Below, piece after piece: positions 44,682 through 54,120 of a DNA stretch of 64,000 nucleotides; position 1 is the stretch's first letter, and the number at the start of each line of letters is the position of its first letter. Source of the DNA: Lachnospiraceae bacterium (lineage in GTDB: Bacteria > Bacillota > Clostridia > Lachnospirales > Lachnospiraceae). Made by a program: the position numbers and the translations under genes. The stretch is from the NCBI GenBank assembly GCA_014804785.1, contig JAAUZD010000004.1, forward strand, positions 62,001 to 126,000, written 5' to 3'. The notes below the pieces were generated by a model. The model saw only the letters and a list, made by a program, of their open reading frames with translations, had not been told where the DNA came from and ran no database searches.

Positions 44682-45893
44682 TCATAAAACTTCAAAAAGC
44701 TTATCTATTATCGTATGCCCCAAAGGAACAAAGTTTCCGCTGTCTGCTGCTTCCTTTTCATTGTAATTCCAACTCTCCTTTTTGGGCTTCGTGCTGTCAT
44801 ACAAAAGATAGGGAACACTGTCCGACGTATGGGTCCTTACCCTGATAGGGGTTGGATGATCCGGCATAACCAAAAGCCGGTAATTTACACTTTCTTTATC
44901 CAGCGCTTCCGTCAGGGGACCGATTACTCTCTGGTCCAGGTACTCAATGGCCTGCACTTTCCTCTCTACACTCCCCTGGTGCCCCATCTCATCAGGCGCT
45001 TCTACATGGATGTATACAAAATCATAATCGCCTCCAAGCGCGTCCAGGGCTGCCTGCACCTTTCCTTCATAATTGGTGTGCAATCCTCCGTTTGCGCCTT
45101 CCACTTTCGCCACACCCATACCTGCCCCCACCGCAATTCCTTTTAATAAATCAACGGCAGAAACCATCATGCCTTTAAGACCTGTTTTCTCCTGAAAAGA
45201 AGACAGCATGGGCTTTGTTCCGGCTCCCCAGAACCAGCAGCAATTGGCAGGATTTAATCCCTGCTTCTTTCTTTCTATATTAATTGGATGATTTACTAAG
45301 ATTTCATAGCTTCTCTTCATCATGGAAAGCAGATTTTCGTCTTCAGGCAGATACTGACCGATTACCTGCCCAAGCACGTCATGGGGCTGTGATAATTCAA
45401 TCACGCTGCCATGATTCCAAATCAGACAATGGCGGTAGCTGGTACCCACATAAAACTGATAGGTTTCACTCTGCAGCTCTTTCTTGACCGCCTCCAGCAG
45501 CACGGCACAATCCTCAGTGCTGATTTCTCCCGAACTATGGTCGATAATCGTCCTCTCCTCAAAAGGAACATCCTCTTCCGACAGAGTAACGATATTACAG
45601 CGAAGGGCTACATCCGTATCTTTCATGGGTACGCCGATACTGAGTGCCTCTAAAGGAGAGCGTCCTGAATAATAAATCTTCGGATCATATCCCAAAACGG
45701 AAAGATTTGCCGTATCTGATCCCGGTTTCATCCCCTCCGGAATGGTGTGTACAAGTCCCACCTCCGACAGCTTGCTTAATCTGTCCATCGCCGGTGTATC
45801 TGCATATGCAAGAGGGGTTTTTCCTCCCAGTTCCTCAATCGGTTCATCTGCCATGCCGTCTCCAAGCACAACGATATATTTTTTGTCTGACAT
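44682..45893 (-). CDS. ApgM-like phosphoglycerate mutase family protein in the threonine operon (candidate homoserine kinase)
   Basis: This 403-residue protein belongs to the archaeal-type cofactor-independent phosphoglycerate mutase family of the alkaline phosphatase superfamily. Metal-binding and catalytic motifs are intact: VLGDGMADEP, KPGSDTANLSVLGYDP with the phospho-acceptor Ser, YIHVEAPDEMGHQG and MPDHPTPIRVRTHTSDSVPYL. It sits between hom and lysC with short gaps (about 17 and 13 bases). No thrB is in the operon. Family members in this position have been proposed to serve as homoserine kinases, which would complete the route to threonine. True phosphoglycerate mutase activity remains an alternative, and the sequence alone does not decide. 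Confidence 0.88.
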   Translation of the reverse strand: MSDKKYIVVLGDGMADEPIEELGGKTPLAYADTPAMDRLSKLSEVGLVHTIPEGMKPGSDTANLSVLGYDPKIYYSGRSPLEALSIGVPMKDTDVALRCNIVTLSEEDVPFEERTIIDHSSGEISTEDCAVLLEAVKKELQSETYQFYVGTSYRHCLIWNHGSVIELSQPHDVLGQVIGQYLPEDENLLSMMKRSYEILVNHPINIERKKQGLNPANCCWFWGAGTKPMLSSFQEKTGLKGMMVSAVDLLKGIAVGAGMGVAKVEGANGGLHTNYEGKVQAALDALGGDYDFVYIHVEAPDEMGHQGSVERKVQAIEYLDQRVIGPLTEALDKESVNYRLLVMPDHPTPIRVRTHTSDSVPYLLYDSTKPKKESWNYNEKEAADSGNFVPLGHTIIDKLFEVL

Positions 45894-45910
45894 ATTTCCT
45901 CTTCCTCTTT

Positions 45911-47110
45911 TTACTCAATTCTGATGCGGCTGATGATTCCCACTTCCTCAGCCTTCCGGTTAAATTCTTTTTCCGTCATCTCGTCTGTCACAAAGGCAAA
46001 CTCGCCTTCTACCTCTGCCTCAATCACGCTGACGCTCTCAAATACTTGAAGTGCCTGGCTCTCCTTATCCTGCGCCACACGCACAAAGAATCTGCGGCTT
46101 GCCTGGTCGATTCCTGTAAGTTCCACATCCTGCGCATCCCAGAAACACATGATGACCTTTCCAATATGTCTTGCACAGTCCACTACGTCAGAGACCACTG
46201 CACTTGCTGTAGGCAGCTTGCCGGCGCCTCTTCCGTAGTACATGGAATCGCCCAACATATTGCCGTGGACACAGACCGCATTGAATACATCATTTACCAT
46301 ATAAAGGGGATGGGATTTGCTGATCATGAAAGGAGCTACCATGGCATAGAAACTGCCGTCCACCTCTTTGCTCTGAGCAAGCAGCTTGATAGTCTTTCCC
46401 ATTGCATGGGCATAGACAAATTCTGTTGCCGTAATCTTCGTGATGCCCTCTGTATAGATATCCTGATATTTTACATTCTTACCGCACATAAGAGAAGAAA
46501 GGATTGCAATCTTACGGCAGGCATCATAACCTTCCACATCCGCCTCCGGGTTCCTCTCCGCATATCCCTTTTCCTGTGCTTCCTTTAAAACCTCTTCAAA
46601 ATCAGCGCCCTCTTTTTCCATTTTGGAAAGGATATAATTGGTGGTTCCGTTCAAAATACCTGTGATTGCATCAATTCTTTCCGCTGTCAATGAATAGTTC
46701 AAGGGACGGATAATCGGAATACCGCCGCCCACACTTGCTTCAAACAGATAATTGCATTTGTTTTCATGAGCAATCTGTATCAGTTCCGGTCCATGAGCCG
46801 CAACCAGTTCCTTATTTGAGGTACAGACGCTTTTTCCGGAAAGGAGCGCTCTCTTGGTAAAATCATAGGCAGGTTTCAATCCTCCCATAGTCTCACAGAT
46901 GATCTTTATTTCCGGATCATTTAAAATCTGCTCCACGTCATGAACCACTTTATCTTCATAAGGATCCCCTGGGAATTCTCTCAGATCCAATATATATTTT
47001 ATGTTGATCTCCTCGCCGGATTTCTTATTGATTTCTTCCTTATTTTTTTCGATGACCTCCACGACACCGCTTCCTACAGTACCGTAGCCCATCACTGCTA
47101 CCTGAATCAT
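45911..47110 (-). CDS. hom: Homoserine dehydrogenase
   Basis: This 399-residue NAD(P)-dependent enzyme reduces aspartate semialdehyde to homoserine. It has the Rossmann start (IQVAVMGYGTVGSGVVEVIE), the substrate-site block CNYLFEASVGGGIPIIRPLNYSLTAERIDAITGILNGTTNYILSKM, the catalytic Lys/Asp region YAERNPEADVEGYDACRKIAIL, and a C-terminal ACT-like domain (about 325-399). The ATG at 47110 is 8 bases after AAGGAGG. One two codons upstream is too close to it. It follows the ACT-domain gene by about 25 bases and leads into the ApgM-like gene. Confidence 0.96.
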   Translation of the reverse strand: MIQVAVMGYGTVGSGVVEVIEKNKEEINKKSGEEINIKYILDLREFPGDPYEDKVVHDVEQILNDPEIKIICETMGGLKPAYDFTKRALLSGKSVCTSNKELVAAHGPELIQIAHENKCNYLFEASVGGGIPIIRPLNYSLTAERIDAITGILNGTTNYILSKMEKEGADFEEVLKEAQEKGYAERNPEADVEGYDACRKIAILSSLMCGKNVKYQDIYTEGITKITATEFVYAHAMGKTIKLLAQSKEVDGSFYAMVAPFMISKSHPLYMVNDVFNAVCVHGNMLGDSMYYGRGAGKLPTASAVVSDVVDCARHIGKVIMCFWDAQDVELTGIDQASRRFFVRVAQDKESQALQVFESVSVIEAEVEGEFAFVTDEMTEKEFNRKAEEVGIISRIRIE

Positions 47111-47136
47111 TTTCATTTCCTCCTTGCGTTTTTCCT

Positions 47137-47574
47137 TTATTCCTTAGCTAAAATTTTAACGCTCCTGACACCCTTTTGCTGTTCCATAGTCTCAAGCATC
47201 TCCGAAACGTTTCCGGTGGTAGGCAGCACTTGGACGCTGAGGCTTAAAGATGCTACACCGTTGATGGGGATGCTTTGGTGTATGGTCAGGATATTTGCAC
47301 CGAACTGTGCAATAATCTTGAGCACATCCGATAAAAGCCCCGGTTCATCCTCCATCTGAAAGGTCAACGTAATCGTTGTCCCCTGAGAATTCTCATGGAA
47401 TTGAAAGATGTCATCCTTGTACTTATAAAAGGAACTCCGGCTGATACCCACCCTGTCCGCTGCCTCATTGACTGTGTGCACCCTGCCTGTATCAAGAAGC
47501 TTTTTGGCTTCCACTACCTTTAAAAGCACCTCCGGCACTGCCTGTTCCTTCACCACAAAATATCTGGTTCCCAT
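47137..47574 (-). CDS. ACT-domain protein of the PheB/UPF0735 type
   Basis: This 145-residue regulator-like protein has an N-terminal helix-turn-helix-like part (VVKEQAVPEVLLKVVEAKKLLDTGRVHTVNEAADRVGISRSSFYKYKDDIFQF) and a C-terminal ACT domain (about 70-140: TITLTFQMEDEPGLLSDVLKIIAQFGANILTIHQSIPI). Proteins of this type lie next to hom in many Firmicutes and are thought to sense amino acids. It is the first gene of the threonine operon, so feedback control of hom and lysC expression is plausible. The ATG at 47574 gives the usual MGTRYFVVKEQ start. Confidence 0.9.
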   Translation of the reverse strand: MGTRYFVVKEQAVPEVLLKVVEAKKLLDTGRVHTVNEAADRVGISRSSFYKYKDDIFQFHENSQGTTITLTFQMEDEPGLLSDVLKIIAQFGANILTIHQSIPINGVASLSLSVQVLPTTGNVSEMLETMEQQKGVRSVKILAKE

Positions 47575-47685
47575 AACCTGCACCCATACAGCTTTCTATT
47601 GACCCGCTTACAACCTGTTTCTCTATGGCGTACACATGTCTCCGCTTGTTTCTCTTACACGGACACTTGTTTGCCGCCGAGGGAT

Positions 47686-47714
47686 ATTGTATCATAGAGC
47701 GTTTATTATGGCAA
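47686..47714 (-). promoter_or_regulatory. Promoter of the threonine operon
   Basis: On the minus strand TTGCCA (47714-47709), 17 bases, TACAAT (47691-47686). A leader of about 100 bases follows, with a weak TGTCCG/CGGAGACA stem but no T-box or other known riboswitch motif. Confidence 0.65.
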
Positions 47715-47730
47715 GAAAAATTTACTTCCA

Positions 47731-49056
47731 CTATGACTTGCTTTGAACCTCCATCACGGTTCCCATGAACACCGGAACATTTGACTCTCGGTCAATGATC
47801 ATGTAAATAAAAGGTCTGTCAAGATATACTGTCTTAATTTCCATTTCTTCCGGTTCCTCCGTCTCATAAAGTTCTTCCATAGCCACAGCCCCAGCCTTCG
47901 TCCCCTGCTCGTCAACTGCAATATAAGTTTTATGCAATAGCCGATTTATCGCAAGATTCTCCTCCACATAAGAGCCAATCCCTGCAAAATCCGCCTTGCT
48001 GCCGTCAAATGCATCCTCTATCCCCATCCCCTTAAGGATATCACTCATTTCCATTTCACATGCCGTCTCAAATTTAGGAATTGCTGTATTCACCTGAACC
48101 ATCGTTTGATATTTGTCGGTTAAAATCTTGTGAAGCTTATCGCCCGTAAGGGAGGCGGCATAATCAGAAATACTGATTCCTTCATCCGGAAGCAGCACTG
48201 CAAAAGCATACCCATATCCTGCATAGTATTTCAAAAATCCCTGTGCATTATCATCTTTTAAATACGTATTGTATTCTGTCTCATACATAAACTCTGCCTG
48301 ACAAGCAGTTCCATCCTCCTTCGTAAACACCCCTTCACGAACCTGATAACTGTCATAAGGCTCACTCCACTGGGCATCCAGAATTGTCGCACTGATCAAA
48401 TACATAACAGCATTCTCAGGCATTTGGGTTAATATCTCATCGATTGTTCCGTCTGTACTTTCACTTACCCAATCATTTACAGACCGAACCGTCGCTTCAT
48501 CAAAAGGAAGCCTGTAAATATCCGCATCATAATAATCTGCGTTGGTCTGTAGAAAATCCTGCTCTACCGAAAGACTCTCATCCTCCTTAAGCCAGATAGA
48601 ATTGACAAGCTCCAATGTACATTTATTATTCTTTTCCATTTGTTCCTGCATTTGGTTCCTATAGGCATACAAATAATCATTCATCTCTTCCCTTGAAAGT
48701 CCAATCACTTCCTCCATCTGGGCGAGCGACTCTCCCTCCGCTCCATTGGCAGTCATGGCAAGCGCATATAAAACTGTTATTGGGGAAATCAATGTATTTT
48801 CTCTTTCACTCAGACTATCCTGAAACAATTTCACTGAAAAGTCCGTAACAGCGATACTGCTTTCTTCCATAAGACTAAGATCTATATTCTCCGCTCCTGT
48901 CCCATTTGATGTAATGTCTGCCATAAGGTCTACAACAGCAACATTACTTTCTTCCTGCGTTTTTCTGCCGCATCCTGCAAAAAAGAGCATTACTATCAGA
49001 ATCAGTACAATACCTGACATTACTTTACCTATACTTATTTTCGTCTCTGCCTTCAT
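47731..49056 (-). CDS. Lipoprotein serpin (serine protease inhibitor family)
   Basis: This 441-residue serpin has a lipoprotein signal (VLILIVMLFFAGCGRK, lipobox Cys near residue 30). The complete serpin fold follows, with NTLISPITVLYALAMTANGAEGESL (shutter region), FKYYAGYGYAFAVLLPDEG-type B-sheet segments and the C-terminal DRPFIYMIIDRESNVPVFMGTV signature. The hinge GTKAGAVAM has the small residues of inhibitory serpins. The reactive loop between hinge and DRPF is about five residues longer than that of alpha-1-antitrypsin and very acidic (EELYETEEPEEMEI). It would face outside the cell. The ATG at 49056 follows AAAGGAAA. It stands alone between gatB and the threonine operon. Confidence 0.9.
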   Translation of the reverse strand: MKAETKISIGKVMSGIVLILIVMLFFAGCGRKTQEESNVAVVDLMADITSNGTGAENIDLSLMEESSIAVTDFSVKLFQDSLSERENTLISPITVLYALAMTANGAEGESLAQMEEVIGLSREEMNDYLYAYRNQMQEQMEKNNKCTLELVNSIWLKEDESLSVEQDFLQTNADYYDADIYRLPFDEATVRSVNDWVSESTDGTIDEILTQMPENAVMYLISATILDAQWSEPYDSYQVREGVFTKEDGTACQAEFMYETEYNTYLKDDNAQGFLKYYAGYGYAFAVLLPDEGISISDYAASLTGDKLHKILTDKYQTMVQVNTAIPKFETACEMEMSDILKGMGIEDAFDGSKADFAGIGSYVEENLAINRLLHKTYIAVDEQGTKAGAVAMEELYETEEPEEMEIKTVYLDRPFIYMIIDRESNVPVFMGTVMEVQSKS

Positions 49057-49079
49057 TATTTTCCTTTCTCCTAACATTT

Positions 49080-49116
49080 AATAGAATGGCAGGAAACCAA
49101 ATGTGCTTCCTGCCAC
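49080..49116 (-). terminator. Terminator after gatB
   Basis: On the minus strand TGGCAGGAA (49115-49107) pairs with TTCCTGCCA (49095-49087) around an 11-base loop, and TTCTATT follows. It separates the gatCAB operon from the serpin gene. Confidence 0.65.
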
Positions 49117-49157
49117 TCTGTTTAGTGTATGCCCTCTATGCTGCTCTCTTCTCTATC

Positions 49158-50588
49158 CTACAAAAGTTCCTTCAGCAGCTGATTCACCATTCCCGGATCA
49201 GCTTTTCCTTTCATCGCCTTCATGGTCTGACCTACAAGGAATCCAATTGCCTTTTCTTTACCATTCCGGTAATCCTCAACCGACTGGGGATTGTTTGCAA
49301 TGACTTCCTCTACCGTCTTGCGTAAGGCTCCTTCGTCATTTACCGTCTTAAGTCCCTTTTCCTCCACGTACTTTTCAGGATCGATATCTTCCTTGAACAT
49401 GACTTCAAATACTTCTTTCGCCACGGAACTATTAATCGCCTTGGCATCGGTAAGAGAAATCAATTTCGCAAGATTCTCCGGTGAAAAACAGATATCCTCG
49501 GGATCCAAACTATTTTCCTTAAGAAGCCGCAAAGTCTCTACCATCAGCCAGTTGGACACCTTCTTGGGCTGGCTGCCAAGGGCAACTGTCGCCTCGAAAA
49601 TATCAGCCATATGCTTGCTTCCGGTAATGATTTCAATGTCGTATTCCGGGATATCAAATTCCTCTTTATAGCGAAGCATCTTCTCCTCCCGAAACTCCGG
49701 CTGCTTTGCACGGATTTCTTCAAGGAAGGCATCATCAAGCACGATGGGAACCAGATCGGGATCTGGGAAGTAACGGTAGTCCTGCGCGTCCTCCTTACTT
49801 CTCATAGCATAGGATTCTCCCTTGTTATCATCCCATCTTCTGGTCTCCTGAATGACCTTTTCCCCTGATTCCAAAAGGTCGATCTGGCGCTCCGTCTCTC
49901 CTTCAATGGCTCTTGCAATCGCCTTAAAGGAGTTCAGATTCTTCATCTCTGTACGGGTGCCGAATTCCTTGGCGCCCACTTCTCTTATAGACAAATTCAC
50001 ATCCGCACGCATGGAGCCTTCCTGCAGCTTGCAGTCGGAAGCGCCCAGGTACTGGATGGTCATGCGAAGTTTTTCCAGATAAGCAATGACCTCCTGTGCA
50101 CTTCTCATATCCGGCTCTGACACAATTTCAATCAGCGGAACACCGGAGCGGTTATAGTCCACCAGTGAGCAGTCATCCCACTCATCATGAATCAGCTTGC
50201 CCGCATCCTCCTCCATGTGAATTTCATGGATTCCCACAAATTTCTTTCCATTTTCCGTTTCTATCTCTACCTTGCCGTTCCGGCAGATGGGAAGATAAAG
50301 CTGGGAAATCTGATAATTCTGCGGATTGTCAGGATAAAAATAGTTCTTGCGGTCAAACTTGCAATACTGGGTGATGGTACAGTTGGTAGCAAGTCCCACC
50401 GCCACCGCATATTCCAACACCTGCTTATTTAATACGGGCAAAGAACCCGGCATACCGGTGCAGACAGGACAGGTATGGGTATTGGGCTCTCCCCCAAAAG
50501 CGGTGGAACATCCGCAGAAAATCTTGGTCTTCGTAGCCAGTTCCACATGAACTTCAAGTCCAATGACCGTTTCATATTGCTTTGCCAT
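49158..50588 (-). CDS. gatB: Aspartyl/glutamyl-tRNA amidotransferase subunit B
   Basis: GatB recognises misacylated Asp-tRNA-Asn and Glu-tRNA-Gln and phosphorylates the side-chain acid for amidation. The 476-residue protein starts YETVIGLEVHVELATKTKIFCGCSTAFG with the catalytic pocket. The zinc Cys cluster (FCGCS; THTCPVCTGMPGSLP), the DYNRSGVPLIEIVSEPD stretch and the C-terminal YqeY-like tail domain (NEGALRKTVEEVIANNPQSVEDYRNGKEKAIGFLVGQTMKAMKGKADPGMVNQLL) are complete. The ATG at 50588 after GGAGG overlaps the gatA end by a few bases. It is the last gene of gatCAB. Confidence 0.97.
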   Translation of the reverse strand: MAKQYETVIGLEVHVELATKTKIFCGCSTAFGGEPNTHTCPVCTGMPGSLPVLNKQVLEYAVAVGLATNCTITQYCKFDRKNYFYPDNPQNYQISQLYLPICRNGKVEIETENGKKFVGIHEIHMEEDAGKLIHDEWDDCSLVDYNRSGVPLIEIVSEPDMRSAQEVIAYLEKLRMTIQYLGASDCKLQEGSMRADVNLSIREVGAKEFGTRTEMKNLNSFKAIARAIEGETERQIDLLESGEKVIQETRRWDDNKGESYAMRSKEDAQDYRYFPDPDLVPIVLDDAFLEEIRAKQPEFREEKMLRYKEEFDIPEYDIEIITGSKHMADIFEATVALGSQPKKVSNWLMVETLRLLKENSLDPEDICFSPENLAKLISLTDAKAINSSVAKEVFEVMFKEDIDPEKYVEEKGLKTVNDEGALRKTVEEVIANNPQSVEDYRNGKEKAIGFLVGQTMKAMKGKADPGMVNQLLKELL

Positions 50589-50589
50589 A

Positions 50590-52050
50590 CTACTTGTCCT
50601 CCTTTCTGCCAAATGCCCCTCTTGCCTTTTCGTAAGTGTAAGCCGTCTGAATCAGTTTCTTTTCGTTAAAGCAGTCTCCAATCAACTGCAGCCCAATAGG
50701 CAGTCCCTTGGAATCTACGCCGCAGGGCATACTTAAGCCCGGCAGACCTGCCAGATTGACGGAGATGGTATAAATATCTCCCAGATACATCTTAATGGGA
50801 TCGGATAAGCTTTCTCCCAGCTTAGGAGCTGTAGTGGGCGCTACCGGTCCTAAAATCACATCATATTTTGCAAATGCCTCGTCAAAAGCCTTTTTGATCA
50901 GCGCTTTCACCCGCAGCGCTTTCAGATAATAGGCATCATAATACCCTGAGCTTAACACAAAGCTGCCCAGCATGATCCTTCTCTTTACTTCGGCACCGAA
51001 TCCTTCGGAACGTGACTTCTTGTACATGTTATGAAGCCCTTCATATTCTTCCGTGCGGTATCCGTATTTGATGCCGTCAAAGCGTTCCAAATTGGAACTT
51101 GCCTCTGCCGCTGCAATGGTATAATAAGTAGGAATTGCATATTCCACCAGACTTAAATCAAATTCTTCCACGATGGCGCCTTTTTCCTTCAAAACCTCTG
51201 CCGCCTTGAGAACTGCGCTTTTAACCTCCGGATCAAGACCTTCTCCAAAGTAATCTTTAGGAATACCAATCCGCATTCCCTTCACATCCTCTATCAGCGC
51301 GGAAGTAAACTCTCTGTCCTTTCTCTCTACAGAAGTAGAATCTTTGGTATCATGAGTAGCGATGATTTCCATAATCGCCGCGCAGTCCGTCACATCCTTG
51401 CAAAGAGGTCCAATCTGATCCAGAGATGAGCCATAGGCAATGAGTCCATAGCGCGACACTCTTCCATAAGTAGGCTTTAATCCCACCACTCCGCAGAAGG
51501 ATGCGGGCTGACGGATGGAACCGCCTGTATCCGAACCAAGAGCATAGAAGCATTCATTCGCCGCTACTGCCGCCGCACTTCCGCCCGAAGAACCTCCCGG
51601 TACATGTTCCGGGTTCCATGGATTTTTCGTCACTCCATAGGCGGAGGTCTCCGTGGTGGAGCCCATGGCAAATTCATCCATATTGGTCTTGCCTAAAATC
51701 ACTGCGCCTGCTTTTTCCAGATTCAGCACCGCTTCCGAAGAAAATGTGGGAACAAAATTTCCAAGAATCTTTGAAGAACAGGTGGTAAGCATCCCCTCGG
51801 TACACATATTGTCTTTAATAGCAACCGGTACGCCCGCCAGGGGACCGTCAAGTTCACCTGCATCGATTTTTTTCTGTACTTCTTCCGCTTTACGCAGCGC
51901 TCCTTCCCTGTCTACCGTCACATAGCAGTGAAAAGTATCTTCCTTTTTTTCAATCTGGGCAAGGACTGCTTCCGTAGCTTCCTTTACTGTCACTTCTTTG
52001 TTCTTAATTGCTGCTGCAAGGCTTACAGCAGTCATATCCAGTATATTCAT
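50590..52050 (-). CDS. gatA: Aspartyl/glutamyl-tRNA amidotransferase subunit A
   Basis: GatA is the amidase-signature subunit that releases ammonia from glutamine. The 486-residue protein carries the Ser-cisSer-Lys triad. The Lys is in VAIKDNMCTEG near residue 78, the cis-Ser in PGGSSGGSAAAVAANE near 153, and the nucleophile Ser in GSDTGGSIRQPASFCGVVGLKPTYGRVSRYG near 177. All key residues are intact. The ATG at 52050 follows GGAGG. It lies 11 bases after gatC and just before gatB, the standard gatCAB order. Confidence 0.97.
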   Translation of the reverse strand: MNILDMTAVSLAAAIKNKEVTVKEATEAVLAQIEKKEDTFHCYVTVDREGALRKAEEVQKKIDAGELDGPLAGVPVAIKDNMCTEGMLTTCSSKILGNFVPTFSSEAVLNLEKAGAVILGKTNMDEFAMGSTTETSAYGVTKNPWNPEHVPGGSSGGSAAAVAANECFYALGSDTGGSIRQPASFCGVVGLKPTYGRVSRYGLIAYGSSLDQIGPLCKDVTDCAAIMEIIATHDTKDSTSVERKDREFTSALIEDVKGMRIGIPKDYFGEGLDPEVKSAVLKAAEVLKEKGAIVEEFDLSLVEYAIPTYYTIAAAEASSNLERFDGIKYGYRTEEYEGLHNMYKKSRSEGFGAEVKRRIMLGSFVLSSGYYDAYYLKALRVKALIKKAFDEAFAKYDVILGPVAPTTAPKLGESLSDPIKMYLGDIYTISVNLAGLPGLSMPCGVDSKGLPIGLQLIGDCFNEKKLIQTAYTYEKARGAFGRKEDK

Positions 52051-52061
52051 CTGCCGTCCTC

Positions 52062-52355
52062 CTATTCAAATGTGCGGGGCACTACAAACATGCCGTCCTT
52101 CTCGCCGGGAGCATTTTTTAAGATTTCCTCCCGCACATCTCCATTAGTTACAACATCCTCACGAAATACATTCTTCACAGGAAAAACATGGGACATAGGC
52201 TCCACACCCTCCGTGTCCAGTTCTCCCAGCTTGTCAATATAGTCCAGCATACTTCCCATATCTTTTTTGGCCTGCTCTTTTTCCTCGCCTGAAAGTTCAA
52301 GCTTTGCCAGAATTCCTACGTATTCAATGGTTTCATCTGAAATGATATTTGCCAT
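52062..52355 (-). CDS. gatC: Aspartyl/glutamyl-tRNA amidotransferase subunit C
   Basis: GatC is the small belt protein that stabilises GatA on GatB. The 97-residue protein has the conserved N-terminus ([53 protein letters not shown]) and the extended tail [35 protein letters not shown] that threads into GatA. The ATG at 52355 has GAAAGGAAAA upstream. It is the first gene of the operon. Confidence 0.96.
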   Translation of the reverse strand: MANIISDETIEYVGILAKLELSGEEKEQAKKDMGSMLDYIDKLGELDTEGVEPMSHVFPVKNVFREDVVTNGDVREEILKNAPGEKDGMFVVPRTFE

Positions 52356-52452
52356 CTTATTTTCCTTTCTGCCTGCAAAGCAGCGCTAAAAATTTTCACT
52401 TATCAATAATTTACTACTTTTAAAGTCTGGTGTCTACTATTTTCCTCTACCT

Positions 52453-52484
52453 AAAAATACTCCCCATGAATTTTCATGAGGAGT
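52453..52484 (-). terminator. Terminator after the chemoreceptor gene
   Basis: On the minus strand ACTCCTCATGAA pairs with TTCATGGGGAGT across a short loop, then ATTTTT. It lies 31 bases past the chemoreceptor stop codon. Confidence 0.8.
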
Positions 52485-52514
52485 ACCGAAGTCCGTTATC
52501 TCATAACCAGTCTG

Positions 52515-53993
52515 TTATGATTCTTTATGTTGGAACAGCTTGTTCATTTCGTCAACCATTTCATTAATTGCATTTGCCTGTGCGGAAACTTCTGCCGTAT
52601 CGCCTGCATTTCCTTCCGCCATAGAATTAATGGAATTAAACTGATCAATCTCATTTTTAATATTTTCGGCAATATCCTGATTGATGGATACCGTCTTTTC
52701 AATCACCGTCGCCTGCTTACTGTAAGTATCGCCCAATGTACCGATTGCATCAACCGAAGCATTAAGCAGCGCTGTCATATCCTGCATACTCTTAAATACA
52801 TTGGAAAAATATTCATTCTGGATACCCAGTTTAGAAGAATTTTCCTCTACCTGTCTCGTAATTTCCTCAACATTGTGCTGCACCCGTTCAATAACCGACT
52901 GAACTACTCGAAGCGATTCCTGTGTACTGTTCGCAAGATTACCCACTTCCGTTGCAACTACGGCAAAACCTTTTCCTGCCTCGCCTGCTCTTGCCGCTTC
53001 AATGGAAGCATTTAATGCAAGAAGGTTTGTAGAAGATGAAATATCACTGATTAATTTCAGGGTAACACCTATTTCCTGCACTGCATCGGACAGATTTTGT
53101 GCCACATCCGTCGTCTGCTTCATGGATTCCGATACTTCCCCGTTGATGGCATGTAAATCATTTAACAGTTTTTCATTTTCTTTTGATTTGTTCAACAAAT
53201 CTTTGGATGCAGTTTCAACCTGACCCACATTATCGGCAACAACGCTTTCCCATTGCTTTAATTCACTTAAATTTGCCATGCTCTCGTCCGTTTTTCCACT
53301 GAGCATATTACTGTTCTTCACTAACTCTTCACTCGTCACCGCCAGTTCTTCCGCCGATGCGCTTTCATTTTCAGAAACCTGTAAAAGAGATGAACCTGCC
53401 GTGCACAGTCTTTCCGATAACACTTCAACTGAATTCAGAATCTTTTCAACTTCTTTCCCTTTTTCTTCCACCAAGCCGAACAGCACGGTTGCACGATAGC
53501 TGATAAAGCAACATGCCGCAACCAATATCACATAAACAATTCCTGTAAAAATCCATCCAATTACATTATGGAGTTTTAAAAACCCTACCGGAAATGCAAT
53601 CATCATACCTGCATTTACCACAACGGTAACGGCTGCGCTTACCTTAAGCAGCTTTTGTTCATAGTATGGTACTAACAACAATGTCGTTACAAAATAATAA
53701 TGTGTCAAGCATACATAACCCGGACTTGGACTTGATCCGCAGGCAGCCGCCGTAATAGCACCCATGATGGGCGGGATACAGGCATATACATACTTTGCTT
53801 TGCCGCCTAACTGCTTCTCGAAAACCTTTGTCAGAATCGCAAATACACCGGACAACAGAAAAATGCACTCTCGTATTCCGCCGTTCAATAAAATCATAAC
53901 AAAACCCCAGCCCGCAATTCCTACGCCCAGAATATAAATAAACATGATATTATTTATAAGCTTTTCCTCATTTTTCATCGATTGTACCTGCAT
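52515..53993 (-). CDS. Methyl-accepting chemotaxis protein with six membrane helices and no external sensor
   Basis: This 492-residue chemoreceptor has a hydrophobic N-terminal module of about six helices (residues 15-175) with only short loops, and no Cache or four-helix ligand domain. No clear HAMP domain is seen before the cytoplasmic signalling coiled coil. The conserved hairpin reads [35 protein letters not shown], normal for contact with CheA/CheW. The sequence ends [16 protein letters not shown] without a CheR-binding pentapeptide. The ATG at 53993 follows GGAGG. Its promoter carries an array of LacI-type operator cores (54071-54106), suggesting sugar-controlled chemotaxis. It is a single-gene unit with its own terminator. 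Confidence 0.93.
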   Translation of the reverse strand: MQVQSMKNEEKLINNIMFIYILGVGIAGWGFVMILLNGGIRECIFLLSGVFAILTKVFEKQLGGKAKYVYACIPPIMGAITAAACGSSPSPGYVCLTHYYFVTTLLLVPYYEQKLLKVSAAVTVVVNAGMMIAFPVGFLKLHNVIGWIFTGIVYVILVAACCFISYRATVLFGLVEEKGKEVEKILNSVEVLSERLCTAGSSLLQVSENESASAEELAVTSEELVKNSNMLSGKTDESMANLSELKQWESVVADNVGQVETASKDLLNKSKENEKLLNDLHAINGEVSESMKQTTDVAQNLSDAVQEIGVTLKLISDISSSTNLLALNASIEAARAGEAGKGFAVVATEVGNLANSTQESLRVVQSVIERVQHNVEEITRQVEENSSKLGIQNEYFSNVFKSMQDMTALLNASVDAIGTLGDTYSKQATVIEKTVSINQDIAENIKNEIDQFNSINSMAEGNAGDTAEVSAQANAINEMVDEMNKLFQHKES

Positions 53994-54070
53994 ATTTTTT
54001 CCTCCTAATTTTCCTTTCCTGCCACTATGAAGTTACCTTACAGATTCAACAGTGTATATCTGCTGTATTC

Positions 54071-54106
54071 GGAAACGTTTCCAGTAACGTTGCCGGAAAC
54101 GTTTCC
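54071..54106. promoter_or_regulatory. Array of three AACGTT operator cores, 12 bp apart
   Basis: GGAAACGTTTCC occurs at 54071-54082 and 54095-54106, and a third AACGTT core lies exactly between them at 54086-54091. Centres are spaced 12 bp. The palindromes with a central CG are typical LacI/GalR or CcpA-like operators. They lie just downstream of the chemoreceptor promoter, so bound protein would block transcription. Confidence 0.75.
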
Positions 54107-54120
54107 AATATATTGTGTAC

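Noticed and set aside
47584-47685. T-box leader upstream of the threonine operon
   Set aside because: No AGGGTGGNACCGCG-type antiterminator or specifier stem is present. Only a weak short hairpin is seen.
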